A DNA stretch of 64,000 nucleotides from an uncultured Collinsella sp. (GCA_958369225.1 CATXID010000007.1:46012-110011); one strand, 5' to 3'. Shown: positions 17,279 to 26,420, numbered from the stretch's first letter. Made by a program: numbers and translations. Notes: generated by a model from the letters alone, not told the origin.

Positions 17279-18106
17279 ATGATTGATGCGTGCCCCGATT
17301 CCGCCGTGCTCTTTTTTGACGTGGACGGCACGCTGACGTCGTTCGATCCCGACGATATGACCGATAAGGACTTTTCGGCGGTTCGTCCCTCGCAGACGGT
17401 GGTTGAGGCGTTCCGTGCACTGCGCGATGCAGGGCACAAGGCATTTATCTGCACGGGCCGCCCCCTGTGGCTTATCGCCGATAGCCTGCGTGCGCTCGAC
17501 CCCGCGGGCATCGTTGCCATGGCGGGAGCCACGCTCGAGGTCGAGGGACGCGTGGTACACGAGGACTGCTTTGGCGAGGACGTTATCGAGGAGCTTGCAC
17601 GCCGTATGGCCGCGGCAGGGATTGAGGCCTTTTTCGAGACCAACGTGGCTACTTTTGCCCTGGAACCCGCGGGTGTTGAGCAGTCGTCTCTGATCGGCAC
17701 TTCTGTGGCGCACAGCACCGAGGAGATGCGCGTCGACGGCAGTCTGCGCGTGGGCAAGGTAGGCCTCACTGCGCCCAGTTTGGCTCGCGTAGCCAACGAT
17801 GACGGCTTTATCGATTGCGAGTTTGAGCTGTGCAACACCGGTGGTCAGAATCGCGAGCTGAGCCCCAAGGGCATTGACAAGGGCGTGGGCGTGGCGCGAG
17901 CGCTGGAATACCTGGGTCGCACCGGCAACGCGCGCACCTTTGGCTTTGGCGACTCCGGCAACGATCTGGGTATGCTCGCCGCTGTCGAGACGGCCGTGGC
18001 CATGGGCAACGCCATGCCCGAGGTCAAGGCGGTCGCCGACTACGTGACCGACGATGTCGCACACGACGGCACCGTCACAGCGATGAAGCATTTCGGCCTC
18101 ATCTAA
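17279..18106 (+). CDS. Cof-type HAD-superfamily phosphatase (275 aa)
   Basis: Haloacid dehalogenase-like hydrolase, type IIB cap. Motif I is FFDVDGTLTSF (Asp14/Asp16), motif II FICTGRP, the motif III lysine is in the LSPKGIDKGVGV segment, and motif IV is FGDSGNDLGML with AMGNAMPEVK following. These are the marks of sugar-phosphate or flavin-phosphate phosphatases of the Cof/YbjI group; the substrate is not determinable. ATG 17279 has AAAGGA seven bases upstream; the earlier in-frame start at 17243 has none. It is read away from rlmKL across a 75-nt shared promoter region. Confidence 0.85.
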   Translation: MIDACPDSAVLFFDVDGTLTSFDPDDMTDKDFSAVRPSQTVVEAFRALRDAGHKAFICTGRPLWLIADSLRALDPAGIVAMAGATLEVEGRVVHEDCFGEDVIEELARRMAAAGIEAFFETNVATFALEPAGVEQSSLIGTSVAHSTEEMRVDGSLRVGKVGLTAPSLARVANDDGFIDCEFELCNTGGQNRELSPKGIDKGVGVARALEYLGRTGNARTFGFGDSGNDLGMLAAVETAVAMGNAMPEVKAVADYVTDDVAHDGTVTAMKHFGLI

Positions 18107-18299
18107 TGAATCCCGCGTTCTGACGTTTGCTCAAACTGTGATTCTTTGCTTTTGCATGCTCAATCGATTTATCAATCCAAACACTGAGGTGTTTATACCG
18201 TTCGCCGAGAAGATAAAAACCCGCAGCTCACGCCTTGATAAACATAGGTAAAGTGTTTAGCAGCTTACCGGCCGTATGCAGACGAAAGGAATCAGGCAG

Positions 18300-19004
18300 A
18301 TGGCAATCAAGGTGTTCGCTGACGGCGCAAACCTCGAGGGCATGCTCGGCATGTACGAGAACGGCAACGTTCAGGGTTTCACGACCAACCCGTCCCTTAT
18401 GAAGAAGGGTGGCGTGACGGATTACCGTGCGTTTGCCAAGGAGGTCCTGACCCACATCACCGATGTATCCGTGTCGTTTGAGGTCTTTGCCGATGACGTC
18501 GAGACCATGGAGGTCGAGGCGCGCGAGATCGCTACCTGGGCCGACAACGTCTACGTCAAGATTCCGTGCGTGACCACCAAGGGTGAGTCCACCGCCGAGC
18601 TGGTTCGCAAGCTTTCGGCCGATGGCATCAAGGTTAACGTTACCACCATCTTTACGCCTACGCAGGTCGACGAGATGGTCGAGGCCGTTGACGCCGAGAC
18701 GCCGTCCATCATCTCGCTCTTTGCCGGCCGCATCGCCGATACCGGCGTCGATCCCATTCCGTTTATGACGGAGTCGGTCAAGAAGGCCGCCGTCAAGCCC
18801 AACTGCGAGGTCCTGTGGGCGTCCACGCGCGAGCTCATCAACATTTACCAGGCCGAGGCCTGCGGTTGCCAGATCATCACGGTGCCCAACAGCATCCTGG
18901 CCAAGCGCAAGAACATCGGTCGCGACCCGTACGAGGTCTCGCTCGACACCGTCCGCGGCTTTGCCAAGGATATCGCGGCACTTGGGTTCCACATTTTGCC
19001 GTAA
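18300..19004 (+). CDS. Fructose-6-phosphate aldolase / TalC-type transaldolase (234 aa)
   Basis: Class I aldolase of the small transaldolase family, which splits or forms fructose 6-phosphate or exchanges dihydroxyacetone units. It has VFADGANLEG at the N-terminus, GFTTNPSLMKK, the Schiff-base lysine in VYVKIPC (Lys87), ISLFAGRIADTG and WASTRE. The family length is about 220. ATG 18300 has GAAAGGA at 18284-18290. The 193-nt upstream gap contains a perfect AAACAC-TGAG-GTGTTT hairpin (18179-18194) and AT-rich sequence (18224-18262), probably its promoter. Monocistronic; it probably supplies pentose/hexose phosphate interconversion. Confidence 0.85.
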   Translation: MAIKVFADGANLEGMLGMYENGNVQGFTTNPSLMKKGGVTDYRAFAKEVLTHITDVSVSFEVFADDVETMEVEAREIATWADNVYVKIPCVTTKGESTAELVRKLSADGIKVNVTTIFTPTQVDEMVEAVDAETPSIISLFAGRIADTGVDPIPFMTESVKKAAVKPNCEVLWASTRELINIYQAEACGCQIITVPNSILAKRKNIGRDPYEVSLDTVRGFAKDIAALGFHILP

Positions 19005-19035
19005 CGCGAACACGAGCTGCGCCGCGGGTCGATCG

Positions 19036-19105
19036 CCCCGGCCTTTCCCTCCCCTATCGCTCACGCGCTTCGCGAGGGTCGCGCTAGGCAAAGGAAAGGC
19101 CGGGG
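19036..19105. terminator. Hairpin after the aldolase gene
   Basis: CCCCGGCCTTTCC (19036-19048) pairs perfectly with GGAAAGGCCGGGG (19093-19105). The 44-nt loop contains a further hairpin (CGCTCACGCGCTTCGCGAGG region). There is no T-run, so termination is uncertain. Confidence 0.5.
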
Positions 19106-19179
19106 CTGCCGACACGAACTTGCCAGTAGGTTGGTAATCGGCTTCCATATCCTGCCGCGGGCAAAGGTACCCCCGCCTG

Positions 19180-19358
19180 CGACGTGCAAAATTGAGAGTA
19201 TTCAGCAAGGTAAAGGTTTTTACCAGCTGGTTGAAGCACGGAACAGCCCCCGTTTTGGCTCTGACGACGCTAAAACGGGGGCTGTTTGTGACTTTATTGC
19301 CTCTGAGGGGCATCCGGAACGGCGGAATTTGCAGAATACTCGCGATTCTGCACGTCGC
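19180..19358. repeat. Nested palindromic element between convergent aldolase and tex genes
   Basis: The outer arms 19180-19212 and 19326-19358 are complementary at about 27 of 33 positions (GCGACGTGCA...GAGTATTC...GCAA). Between them AACAGCCCCCGTTTT (19242-19256) pairs with AAAACGGGGGCTGTT (19272-19286). This is a terminator-like hairpin inside a larger inverted repeat, similar in plan to 21631-21762. The 382-nt gap 19005-19386 contains no credible gene. Confidence 0.65.
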
Positions 19359-19386
19359 GAGAGGGGGGACCCTTGCTTTAGGCGGT

Positions 19387-21534
19387 TTACTTCCCCTGCA
19401 CCATGGTGAGCGAGATCTTCTTGCGGTCGCAATCGACTTTTTCGACCCACACCTTCACCGTGTCGCCGACGCGCCCGACATCACTCGGGTGCTTGACGAA
19501 GCGGTTGGCCAGCTTGGAGATGTGCACGAGGCCGTCCTGGTGCACACCCACGTCGACGAAGGCGCCAAAGTCGACGACGTTGCGCACCGTGCCCTTGAGT
19601 TCCATGCCGGGCTCCAGGTCGTCGATGGAAAGCGCCGAGCGGCTAAAGACTACCTCGGGCGCGTCGTCGCGCGGGTCGCGGCCGGGCTTTTTGAGTTCGT
19701 TAACGATGTCGATGAGCGTGAGGGTGCCGCAGTCTAGGTCGCTTGCCAGCGCCGAGATGCTGCCCAGGCGGCGCTCGATATCGGGTACGCCGCCACGGCT
19801 GAGTTCGCTGGCGGCAACGCCGGCGCGCTCCAGGACGGACGTTGCCACCTCGTAGCTTTCGGGGTGGACGCTTGTTGCATCGAGCGGGTTCTTGCCGCCG
19901 CTGATGCGCAGGAATCCCGCGGCGTTGAGGTATGCCTTGGGTCCCAGCTTGGGGACCTTCTTGAGCTGGCGGCGATCGGTGAAGGCGCCGTTTTCCTCGC
20001 GGTAGGCCACGATGTTTTTGGCCACGCTCGGCGTGATGCCCGATACATATCCCAGCAGGCTCGCGCTCGCGGTGTTGACGTCGACGCCCACGCGGTTGAC
20101 GACGTCCTCCACCACGTGGCCCAGGGTGCGCGAGAGCTCGGCCTGGTCAAGGTCGTGCTGGTACTGGCCAACGCCGATGGACTGGGGCGGAATCTTGACG
20201 AGCTCTGCCAACGGGTCCTGCAGGCGGCGGCCCAGGCTCATGGCGCCACGCACGGTGACGTCCAGGTCGGGATACTCTTGGCTGGCGAGCTCGGAGGCGG
20301 AGTACACCGACGCGCCGGCCTCGTTGACGATGGTGTATCGCAGCCCGGGTGCCTGCTCGGCAATGAACTCCGAGACGACTTCCTCGGTCTCGCGGCTGGC
20401 GGTGCCGTTGCCGATGACGATGGTGTTGACGCTGTCCTTCTTGACGAGGCGGGCGAGCTCGCGCTTGGTGCCGGCAACGTCGTGGCGCGGCTTGGTGGGG
20501 TAGACCACGCCGTGGTCGAGCAGCTTGCCGGTCTCGTCCATGACGGCGACCTTGCAGCCGGTGCGGTAGCCCGGGTCGAGCGCGAGCACGCGGGCGCCGC
20601 GGACGGGGCGGGCCGAGAGCAGGCCCTCGAGATTCTTGGCAAAGACGTTGATGGCCTCGGTCTGGGCGCGAACGGTGAGTTTGGCGCGGGCCTCGCGCTC
20701 CAACGAGGGGGCCATGAGGCGCTTGTAGCCGTCGGCGATGGCGGCATCGAAGATGGGTGCGAACACGCCCTGGCGACGGGGCCAGCGGCTGCCGAGGCGC
20801 GCCGTGGCGGCGGCGCCGTCGACGTTCACGCGCACGCGGAGCTTGCCCTCGCGCTCACCGCGGTCGATAGCCAGCACGCGGTGGTTGGGTATACGGCGCA
20901 GCGGCTCATCATAGCTGTAGTACGGCTCGTAGGGGGTCTTCTCGGCGGGGTCGGTGGCCTCGACGACGATGTCGGCGGTGTTTTGCGTAAAGGCGCGCAG
21001 GTCGGCGACGTTCTCGGGATCCTCGGCCACCGTCTCGGCCACGATGTCGGCGGCGCCGGTGAGCGCCTTCTCGGGCGTGTCGAAGCCGGCCTCCTCGTTG
21101 ACGTAGTCCGCGGCGGCGTCGAGTGCGCTGCCCTTGGCCGAGGCCTGCATGATGATCATGTTGGCGAGCGGCTCCAGGCCTGCCTCGCGGGCCTTCTGCG
21201 CGCGGGTCATGCGCTTTTTGCGGTAGGGCTTGTAGAGGTCCTCGACACGCTGGAGTTGCGTGGCCTCGCGAATCTGCTGCTCGAGCTCGGGCGTGAGCTT
21301 GCCCTGGGCGTCGATGAGCAGAATGACGTCCTCTTTGCGCTGCTCAAGATTGCGCAGGTAGGACAGGCGCTCGTCGAGCGCACGCAGGGCGACGTCGTCC
21401 ATGCCGCCCGTGGCTTCCTTGCGGTAGCGCGAGATAAAGGGAATGGTGTTGCCCTCGTCGATGAGCTTGACGGCCGCCTCGATGTTGGCGGCCTTAAGGT
21501 TGAGCTCGCGGGCGAGCTGGGCGATAAGATCCAT
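19387..21534 (-). CDS. tex: Tex-family S1 RNA-binding transcription accessory protein (715 aa)
   Basis: Nucleic-acid-binding protein of the Tex family. The N-terminal helical region starts MDLIAQLARELNLKAANIEA and includes IPFISRYRKEATGGMD, the Tex hallmark. A YqgF-like domain follows (ARVLALDPGYRTGCKVAVMD, about residues 320-340), then helix-hairpin-helix repeats (VNTASASLLGYVSGI, LKKVPKLGPKAY), and an S1 domain at the C-terminus (about 640-712: GTVRNVVDFGAFVDVGVHQD ... KISLTMVQGK). The length fits the family. ATG 21534 has AAGGAG upstream; the longer frame to 21621 crosses the 5' region. Monocistronic on the minus strand. Confidence 0.95.
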   Translation of the reverse strand: MDLIAQLARELNLKAANIEAAVKLIDEGNTIPFISRYRKEATGGMDDVALRALDERLSYLRNLEQRKEDVILLIDAQGKLTPELEQQIREATQLQRVEDLYKPYRKKRMTRAQKAREAGLEPLANMIIMQASAKGSALDAAADYVNEEAGFDTPEKALTGAADIVAETVAEDPENVADLRAFTQNTADIVVEATDPAEKTPYEPYYSYDEPLRRIPNHRVLAIDRGEREGKLRVRVNVDGAAATARLGSRWPRRQGVFAPIFDAAIADGYKRLMAPSLEREARAKLTVRAQTEAINVFAKNLEGLLSARPVRGARVLALDPGYRTGCKVAVMDETGKLLDHGVVYPTKPRHDVAGTKRELARLVKKDSVNTIVIGNGTASRETEEVVSEFIAEQAPGLRYTIVNEAGASVYSASELASQEYPDLDVTVRGAMSLGRRLQDPLAELVKIPPQSIGVGQYQHDLDQAELSRTLGHVVEDVVNRVGVDVNTASASLLGYVSGITPSVAKNIVAYREENGAFTDRRQLKKVPKLGPKAYLNAAGFLRISGGKNPLDATSVHPESYEVATSVLERAGVAASELSRGGVPDIERRLGSISALASDLDCGTLTLIDIVNELKKPGRDPRDDAPEVVFSRSALSIDDLEPGMELKGTVRNVVDFGAFVDVGVHQDGLVHISKLANRFVKHPSDVGRVGDTVKVWVEKVDCDRKKISLTMVQGK

Positions 21535-21630
21535 GGGACTCCTTGCGTTTAAGGTGCGTTTGCGGCACAGGGCTACCAAGGATACCACCCGTCCCAAAAG
21601 ACTGTTTTGAGGCCGCGCCACGCAAACGGT

Positions 21631-21762
21631 CTATCTACTACGTTTGAACCGTATGGGTCGACCATCCCCCGGTTTTCCGAAAATACGCAAGCCGTCTACC
21701 TGCGGTTTTTATTTCGCGAAATTCGGTATGGTTGAGGGCGATCGGTTAAACGTAGTAGATAG
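21631..21762. repeat. Large inverted-repeat element upstream of tex
   Basis: CTATCTACTACGTTT plus GAACCG (21631-21651) is complementary to CGGTTAAACGTAGTAGATAG (21743-21762) with one mismatch. The 91-nt interior contains weaker pairing (CCGTATGG / TATGGTTG). It lies in the 411-nt gap 21535-21945, which otherwise holds AT-rich sequence and the terminator at 21838. The segment 21792-21830 (CCCCCGTCTC ... GTAGC) resembles pieces at 26385 and 19272. Confidence 0.65.
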
Positions 21763-21837
21763 GCCCATTTCGTGGCGAACGAATCAAGCCGAGGTGCAAA
21801 ATAGCCCCCGTCTCAGAAAAATCGTCAGCGAAGTAGC

Positions 21838-21872
21838 AAAAAGCCCCGCGGGCAGGAGGCTGCTCGCGGGGC
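21838..21872 (-). terminator. Terminator of the SDR-MFS-oxidoreductase operon
   Basis: On the minus strand GCCCCGCG...CAG pairs with CTG...CGCGGGGC, followed by TTTTTG. It lies 73 bases after the stop of the Gfo/Idh gene. Confidence 0.8.
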
Positions 21873-21945
21873 AAAGAAGAGGGGCTTGTTGGTGGCGGAC
21901 CGAGAGGCTCGGCATGGGGTTTCTGCCGCGGCCGCTCTTAAGGCG

Positions 21946-22986
21946 TTACAGCTCGACGAGCTGGCCGGTCTCGGCGGCCTCCTTGATGGCGTTGAGAAGC
22001 GTGAGCGTCTTAACGTTGTCGGCGGGGGTCACGACGGGCTCGACCTCGCGGCGGACAACCTTCACAAAGTGCTTGAGCTGCATCTTGTGCGGCAGCGCCG
22101 GGTCGACGGCCGGGATCTCCATCTGCAGCGGCTTGTGCCAGTTGGAGGCGCCGTCGTAGGAGAATTGGTGCAGGCGGGGCAGCGAAAGGGCGCCCTTAGT
22201 GCCGCCGATAAAGTAGGCGTCGGCGTCGAAGGGACGGTACTGCGGGTCCTCGCGAGCGGTGGCCTCCCAGTTCCAGGGGCTGGCGGTGGCGTCGGAGATG
22301 GTCATGCTCGCAAGCGCGCCATCGGCAAAACGGACGTTGACCACGGCGGAGTCTTCGGTCTCAAAACCGCGGGCGGCGCTGGACTGCATGCCCTGGACGG
22401 CAACGGGCTCGCCCAACAGATAGCGGAGCAGGTCGACATCGTGCACCAGGTTGACCAGGATCGGGCCGGCACCCTTCTTGCGGCGCCACTCGACATCGAA
22501 GTACTCGTCATTCTTATAGATTATGTAGTGGAAGCTCGATACGGTGAGCTTGCCCAGCTCGCCGGACTCGATGATCTCCTTGGCTTTGTTGACGAAGGGA
22601 TTGTGGCGACGGTGCTGGCCCACGAGCACGGGCACGCCGGCGGTCTCGGCCTCGGCGGCGAAGGCCTGGGCATCCTCAAGATCGTTGGAGATCGGCTTTT
22701 CGACCAGCGGCACGATGTTGCGCTTCACAGCCTCGCGAGCAACGCCCAGGTGCAGGTCGTTGGGGGTGGCGATAATGACGGCCTCGGGCTTGACCTCGTC
22801 CATCATCTGGGCGGGATCGGTGTAAAACGGCACGCCGGCGGCCTCGGCCGTGGCGCGGGCGCCCTCAAAGGCGTCGGCGATGGCGACGAGCTCGGCCTCG
22901 GGCTCCTCGGTGACAAAGCGGATGTGGTTGCGGCCCATGGCGCCGGCGCCGATGACGGCAATGCGGACGGGGTTGAGCTCAGACAT
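21946..22986 (-). CDS. Gfo/Idh/MocA-family NAD(P)-dependent oxidoreductase (346 aa)
   Basis: An N-terminal Rossmann fold with IAVIGAGAMGRNH (residues about 8-20), ATPNDLHLGVAREAV and the family motif LVEKPIS (about 98-104) with its catalytic lysine, then the C-terminal alpha/beta domain with NLVHDVDLLRYLLG, matching the substrate-binding GGG..D.G.H region. Members oxidise inositols, sugars or sugar acids. It is the last gene of a three-gene operon with an SDR and an MFS carrier under a divergent LysR regulator, which suggests uptake and two-step oxidation of one small sugar-like or polyol substrate. Start ATG 22986 with AAGGAG. Confidence 0.85.
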   Translation of the reverse strand: MSELNPVRIAVIGAGAMGRNHIRFVTEEPEAELVAIADAFEGARATAEAAGVPFYTDPAQMMDEVKPEAVIIATPNDLHLGVAREAVKRNIVPLVEKPISNDLEDAQAFAAEAETAGVPVLVGQHRRHNPFVNKAKEIIESGELGKLTVSSFHYIIYKNDEYFDVEWRRKKGAGPILVNLVHDVDLLRYLLGEPVAVQGMQSSAARGFETEDSAVVNVRFADGALASMTISDATASPWNWEATAREDPQYRPFDADAYFIGGTKGALSLPRLHQFSYDGASNWHKPLQMEIPAVDPALPHKMQLKHFVKVVRREVEPVVTPADNVKTLTLLNAIKEAAETGQLVEL

Positions 22987-23015
22987 TTCGACTCCTTAAT
23001 ACTGGTGACCGGTGG

Positions 23016-23047
23016 AATGCGACAAAGGGGCTGTCCCTTTGTCGCAT
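23016..23047. repeat. REP-like hairpin, TGACAAAGGG family (second copy)
   Basis: ATGCGACAAAGGG pairs with CCCTTTGTCGCAT around GCTGT. Against the 9657 copy the stem has changed on both sides (TGTGAC/GTTACA to TGCGAC/GTCGCA), so pairing is kept. It sits in the operon between the MFS and Gfo/Idh genes and could reduce expression of the distal gene. Confidence 0.75.
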
Positions 23048-23055
23048 CGGTAAAA

Positions 23056-24312
23056 CTAGGCGGACTTCTTCTTGCTGTCGGAGACCATCATGTAGACGGT
23101 GAGCACGACGGCGATGGCGGCGATCACAATGGCGCCGTAGAAGGACTGCTGGTAGGCGGCGCTGCCGGCCTCGGCGTGATACAACACGGCGGTGATGGGC
23201 TGGCTGATCCAGGTGGAAGCGGCGTAGCCCAAAAACATGATGCCGTAGTTGACGCCGATGTTGCTGGTGCCAAAGGCGCCACCGGTGAGCGGTGGGTAGA
23301 TGACGAGCAGGGCGCCAAAGCTAAAGCCGAGCAGGGCGAGCGTCACAAAGAACATGGCCTGCGTAAAGCTCATCGACATGATGACGAGCGCGATGATGGT
23401 GACGACAAGGCTGATGAGCAGCGACTTGTAGGCGCCGAGCTTGTCGATGATCTGGCCAAAGGACAGACGACCAACCAGGTTGGCGCAGGTGTTGACGGAG
23501 ACGACCACGCCGCCGAGGGCGACGGCCGCGGCGCTCGTGGGGTCGGCGAAGAGCTGGACGGCGGCGATGGAGGCAACCTTGCCCACGAGCAGGGTGCCCG
23601 CGGTGGCGGCAAAGGCGAAGGTGACGATGAGGACCCAGAAGCGCGGGGTCTTAACCATCTCGCCCGGGGTGAGGTCGCCGAAGGTGCCGGCGTGTGCGCC
23701 GCCCTTGGGGGCCTCGAAGCCCTCGGGCAGCCAACCGGCCTCGGGGGCCTTCAGGAACAGGGCGGAGGCGGCGATCATCACAAAGAAGATGACGCCGAGC
23801 GCCTTAAGGGCGCCAAAGATGCCCAGACTCGGGATGAGAAGCGAGGCGAGCACCGGGGACAGTACGGCGGGACCGGCGGTCGAAGCGGCCAGGGTGATGC
23901 CGGAGGCGAGACCCTTCTTGTCGATGAACCACTTTTGGCCGGTGGTGAGCGCTGGGTTGTAGCCCAGGCCGTTGCCGATGGCGGCGACGAGCGAGAACCA
24001 CAGGTAGAACTGCCACGGCTCGGTGACGGTGCCGGACATGAACCAGCCCACGCCGTAGCACACGGCGGCGGCGATCACGACGTTGCGCGGGCCGATCTTA
24101 TCGGAGATGCGGCCGGCGAAGATGCCCGTCACGGCCATGATGGTCTGAAAGACCGGGAAAGCCCAGGTAAGAGCGCTGGACCACTCGGGGTAGACGGCGA
24201 GCAGGTTCTTGCTCACGACGGAATACAGCGCGATGGAGCTGATGAAGAACATGGTGACGCATGCGGCGGAAAGCACGACGGCGCGACCCTTGTTGGAGTT
24301 GGTGGAAGCCAT
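23056..24312 (-). CDS. MFS transporter, oxalate/formate-antiporter-like (418 aa)
   Basis: Twelve hydrophobic segments with MFS signatures: GRISDKIGPRNVVIAAAVCY (loop 2-3) and GRLSFGQIIDKLGAYKSLL (loop 8-9). The sequence GNGLGYNPALTTGQKWFIDKKGLASG and the short central loop with GWLPEGFEAP are characteristic of the OFA (oxalate:formate antiporter) subfamily. The substrate is probably a carboxylate or related metabolite and is presumably the compound acted on by the neighbouring SDR and Gfo/Idh enzymes. Middle gene of the operon. Confidence 0.85.
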   Translation of the reverse strand: MASTNSNKGRAVVLSAACVTMFFISSIALYSVVSKNLLAVYPEWSSALTWAFPVFQTIMAVTGIFAGRISDKIGPRNVVIAAAVCYGVGWFMSGTVTEPWQFYLWFSLVAAIGNGLGYNPALTTGQKWFIDKKGLASGITLAASTAGPAVLSPVLASLLIPSLGIFGALKALGVIFFVMIAASALFLKAPEAGWLPEGFEAPKGGAHAGTFGDLTPGEMVKTPRFWVLIVTFAFAATAGTLLVGKVASIAAVQLFADPTSAAAVALGGVVVSVNTCANLVGRLSFGQIIDKLGAYKSLLISLVVTIIALVIMSMSFTQAMFFVTLALLGFSFGALLVIYPPLTGGAFGTSNIGVNYGIMFLGYAASTWISQPITAVLYHAEAGSAAYQQSFYGAIVIAAIAVVLTVYMMVSDSKKKSA

Positions 24313-24378
24313 TGGACTCTTTCTAATCGATACGGGGGAGGAGCGGGCGTGTCCGCGGGACCTCCCTGTCAGGTTGGT

Positions 24379-25260
24379 TTACTGGTCAGTCGGCTTGGCA
24401 ACGCCGGACTCATCGGACCAGAGCTCGACACCCTTGTTCTTAAGGTAGTTGTCGGCATAGGCGCGACGGCCGCCGGGCTTGGCGGTGAGGTCGCCCATCA
24501 TGTTGGAGAAGCCGCCGTCGACCTTGATAGCGTCGCCGGTGGTAAAGTCCGAGCGCGTGGACGCCAGGAACATGACGGCGTTGGCGATATCGCTGACCTC
24601 GCCGATGCGGCGCGTGGCGATCAGACGGCTGCGGCTCTTTTCGACCTCGGGGTCGGCGTAGAAGTTGACCGACATCGGGGTCTTAACGAAGCAAGGCTCG
24701 ACGCAGTTGGAGCGGACGCCGTAGGGGCCCCACTCGGCGGCGAGCATCTTGGACATCATGTTGACGCCGGCCTTGGTGGAGCTGTACACGCCCGAGAACG
24801 TCTCGGGGGAGTGGCTGGCGACGGTCGAGATGTGCACCAGGCGGCCTTGGCCGGCCTTGATCATCTCGCGACCAAAGCGCTGCGAGGTGATGAAATAGCC
24901 GGTGAGGTTGACGTTGAGCACCTGCTCCCAGTCGCTCAGCGGCAGATCCTCCATGGCGGCGAAGCGCAGGATGCCGGCGGTGTTGACAAGGACGTCGACG
25001 CGGCCGAAGTTGGCGATGGTGGCATCGACGGCAGCCTGAACCTCGGCCTCGTCGGTGGCGTTCATCTTGTAACCCTCGGCGTGGATGCCAAACTCGGCGG
25101 CGAGGTCGGCGGCTGCGGCCTTGACCTTCTCCTCGTCCAGGTCGAGCAGGACGACGTTAGCGCCGTTGCGGGCGAACTCGCGGCAAATCTCGACGCCCAT
25201 GCCGCCGAGTGCGCCGGTTACGGCGCAGACATCGCCCTCGAGCTTAAGCCAGTTGCTCAT
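24379..25260 (-). CDS. Short-chain dehydrogenase/reductase (293 aa)
   Basis: Classical SDR. The cofactor motif TGALGGMG (residues about 15-22) is followed by DLDEEK suggesting NAD(H) preference, then NTAGIL, the catalytic Ser in HISTVASHS and YSSTK (Tyr/Lys), then EPCFVKTPM and a C-terminal GGFSNMMGD. About 35 residues extend past the usual end (PGGRRAYADNYLKNKGVELW...). It is the first gene of the operon and divergent from the LysR regulator. The family covers sugar, polyol and steroid dehydrogenases; the sequence does not decide which. Confidence 0.9.
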   Translation of the reverse strand: MSNWLKLEGDVCAVTGALGGMGVEICREFARNGANVVLLDLDEEKVKAAAADLAAEFGIHAEGYKMNATDEAEVQAAVDATIANFGRVDVLVNTAGILRFAAMEDLPLSDWEQVLNVNLTGYFITSQRFGREMIKAGQGRLVHISTVASHSPETFSGVYSSTKAGVNMMSKMLAAEWGPYGVRSNCVEPCFVKTPMSVNFYADPEVEKSRSRLIATRRIGEVSDIANAVMFLASTRSDFTTGDAIKVDGGFSNMMGDLTAKPGGRRAYADNYLKNKGVELWSDESGVAKPTDQ

Positions 25261-25403
25261 AGGAACTTCCCTTCTTGTGCCTCCCGGTGGGCCGCTCTCA
25301 TTAATCGACCCACGTGGTTTTCGCTGGTTATCGTATGCTTTGCATTTGCGCAGGTGAATTGCATATTTGTTAGAATGGCGTTAACCGTAGGTTTACACCG
25401 TGC

Positions 25404-25422
25404 ATTGAGGTTTGTTCTCAAT
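25404..25422. promoter_or_regulatory. Candidate LysR-type operator
   Basis: ATTGAG-N7-CTCAAT is a perfect 6+6 palindrome with 19-bp total span, matching the T-N11-A geometry of LysR-type sites. It lies between the divergent SDR and LysR genes (gap 25261-25493), 72 bases from the LysR start. The gap also holds AT-rich sequence around 25360-25400 suited to the promoters. Confidence 0.55.
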
Positions 25423-25493
25423 TGAGCGCGTGACCTGCGAAAATGACCCCCTGCGGTGCTGTGCGCCCGCGTGTGCGAAAACGGGAGATTGAC

Positions 25494-26372
25494 GTGTACG
25501 ATCGACGACTTGAGGCCATATCGGCCGCCGCGGAGCTGGGGAGCTTCTCGCGCGCGGCGGCAAAATTGCGTGTGTCGACTCCGGCGCTCGTCAAGCAGGT
25601 GTCGGGCTTCGAGGCCGAGTTCGGCATCACGCTGTTCGAACGCTCGCACTCGGGCGTCAAGGTGACGCCGGCGGGCGCGCTGCTGGTGGACGACGCACGC
25701 TCGATCATGCGCCAGTCCGAGGACGCCCTGCGCCGTGCTCGACGTGCGGCGGGTGACGGCGGTGCCGTGCGCCTGGGCGTGTCGATGATGTGCCCGGGGC
25801 GCCAAACGCTGTCGATGTGGTCGGGCATTCACGATCTGGAGCCGTCGCTGCGCTTTGAGATCGTGCCGGTAAGCGACCTCTACGACGAGCGCGAGACCGT
25901 CATGCGCAGCTTGGGCCGCGAGGTCGATGTGGTGCAGTCGAGTTTTTCTACCCCACGCTGGGGTGATGCCTGCCAAAAGCTCCGCATTGTCAACGTGCCG
26001 TTTTATATCGACCTACCGCGTACAAGCCCGCTTGCGCGCAAGAGTCGCATTACGGTCGCCGACCTGGAGGGCATGCGTCTGCGCGTACTGCGCCACGGCA
26101 ACGACGCCATGGACAGCCTGCGCATCGACCTTTTGGCCGACGGCGGCGTGGACGTGATCGACGTGGATAGCTTTGACTTTGCGCTCTTTAACGAGGCAGA
26201 GGAAAAGGGTGACGCGGTGCTCACCTGCGGCGCGTGGTCGGGGGTGCATCCGGCCTTTGTGGGCGTACCGTTCCTGTGCGGCCGCGAGGTGCCGGTCTTT
26301 CTGCACTACCCGCTCGAGCCCACCCTCCAAGTCCAAAAATTCGTCAACGCCATGGCTCAGCTTCTCAAATAG
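25494..26372 (+). CDS. LysR-family transcriptional regulator (292 aa)
   Basis: The N-terminal winged helix-turn-helix is MYDRRLEAISAAAELGSFSR AAAKLRVSTPALVKQVSGFE with ITLFERSHSGVKVTPAGALL, the standard LysR head. The effector domain (about residues 90-290) is recognisable but diverged. GTG 25494 has GGGAGA eight bases upstream and fits the family start; the longer in-frame ATG at 25443 would add 17 residues. Divergent to the SDR operon, so it very probably regulates it and itself. Confidence 0.9.
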   Translation: MYDRRLEAISAAAELGSFSRAAAKLRVSTPALVKQVSGFEAEFGITLFERSHSGVKVTPAGALLVDDARSIMRQSEDALRRARRAAGDGGAVRLGVSMMCPGRQTLSMWSGIHDLEPSLRFEIVPVSDLYDERETVMRSLGREVDVVQSSFSTPRWGDACQKLRIVNVPFYIDLPRTSPLARKSRITVADLEGMRLRVLRHGNDAMDSLRIDLLADGGVDVIDVDSFDFALFNEAEEKGDAVLTCGAWSGVHPAFVGVPFLCGREVPVFLHYPLEPTLQVQKFVNAMAQLLK

Positions 26373-26420
26373 CTCATTTGGGACGGGGCTTTTTGACTAC
26401 TTTTGCCGCCCTTACAAAAC

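Noticed and set aside
19864..21552. Long plus-strand frame opposite tex
   Set aside because: Shadow of tex, which has all its domains in order.
21886..25425. A 1179-codon open frame on the plus strand
   Set aside because: It runs opposite three well-supported minus-strand genes (Gfo/Idh, MFS, SDR). Its translation is Gly/Asp/His-rich shadow sequence without domains, an effect of GC-rich third positions.
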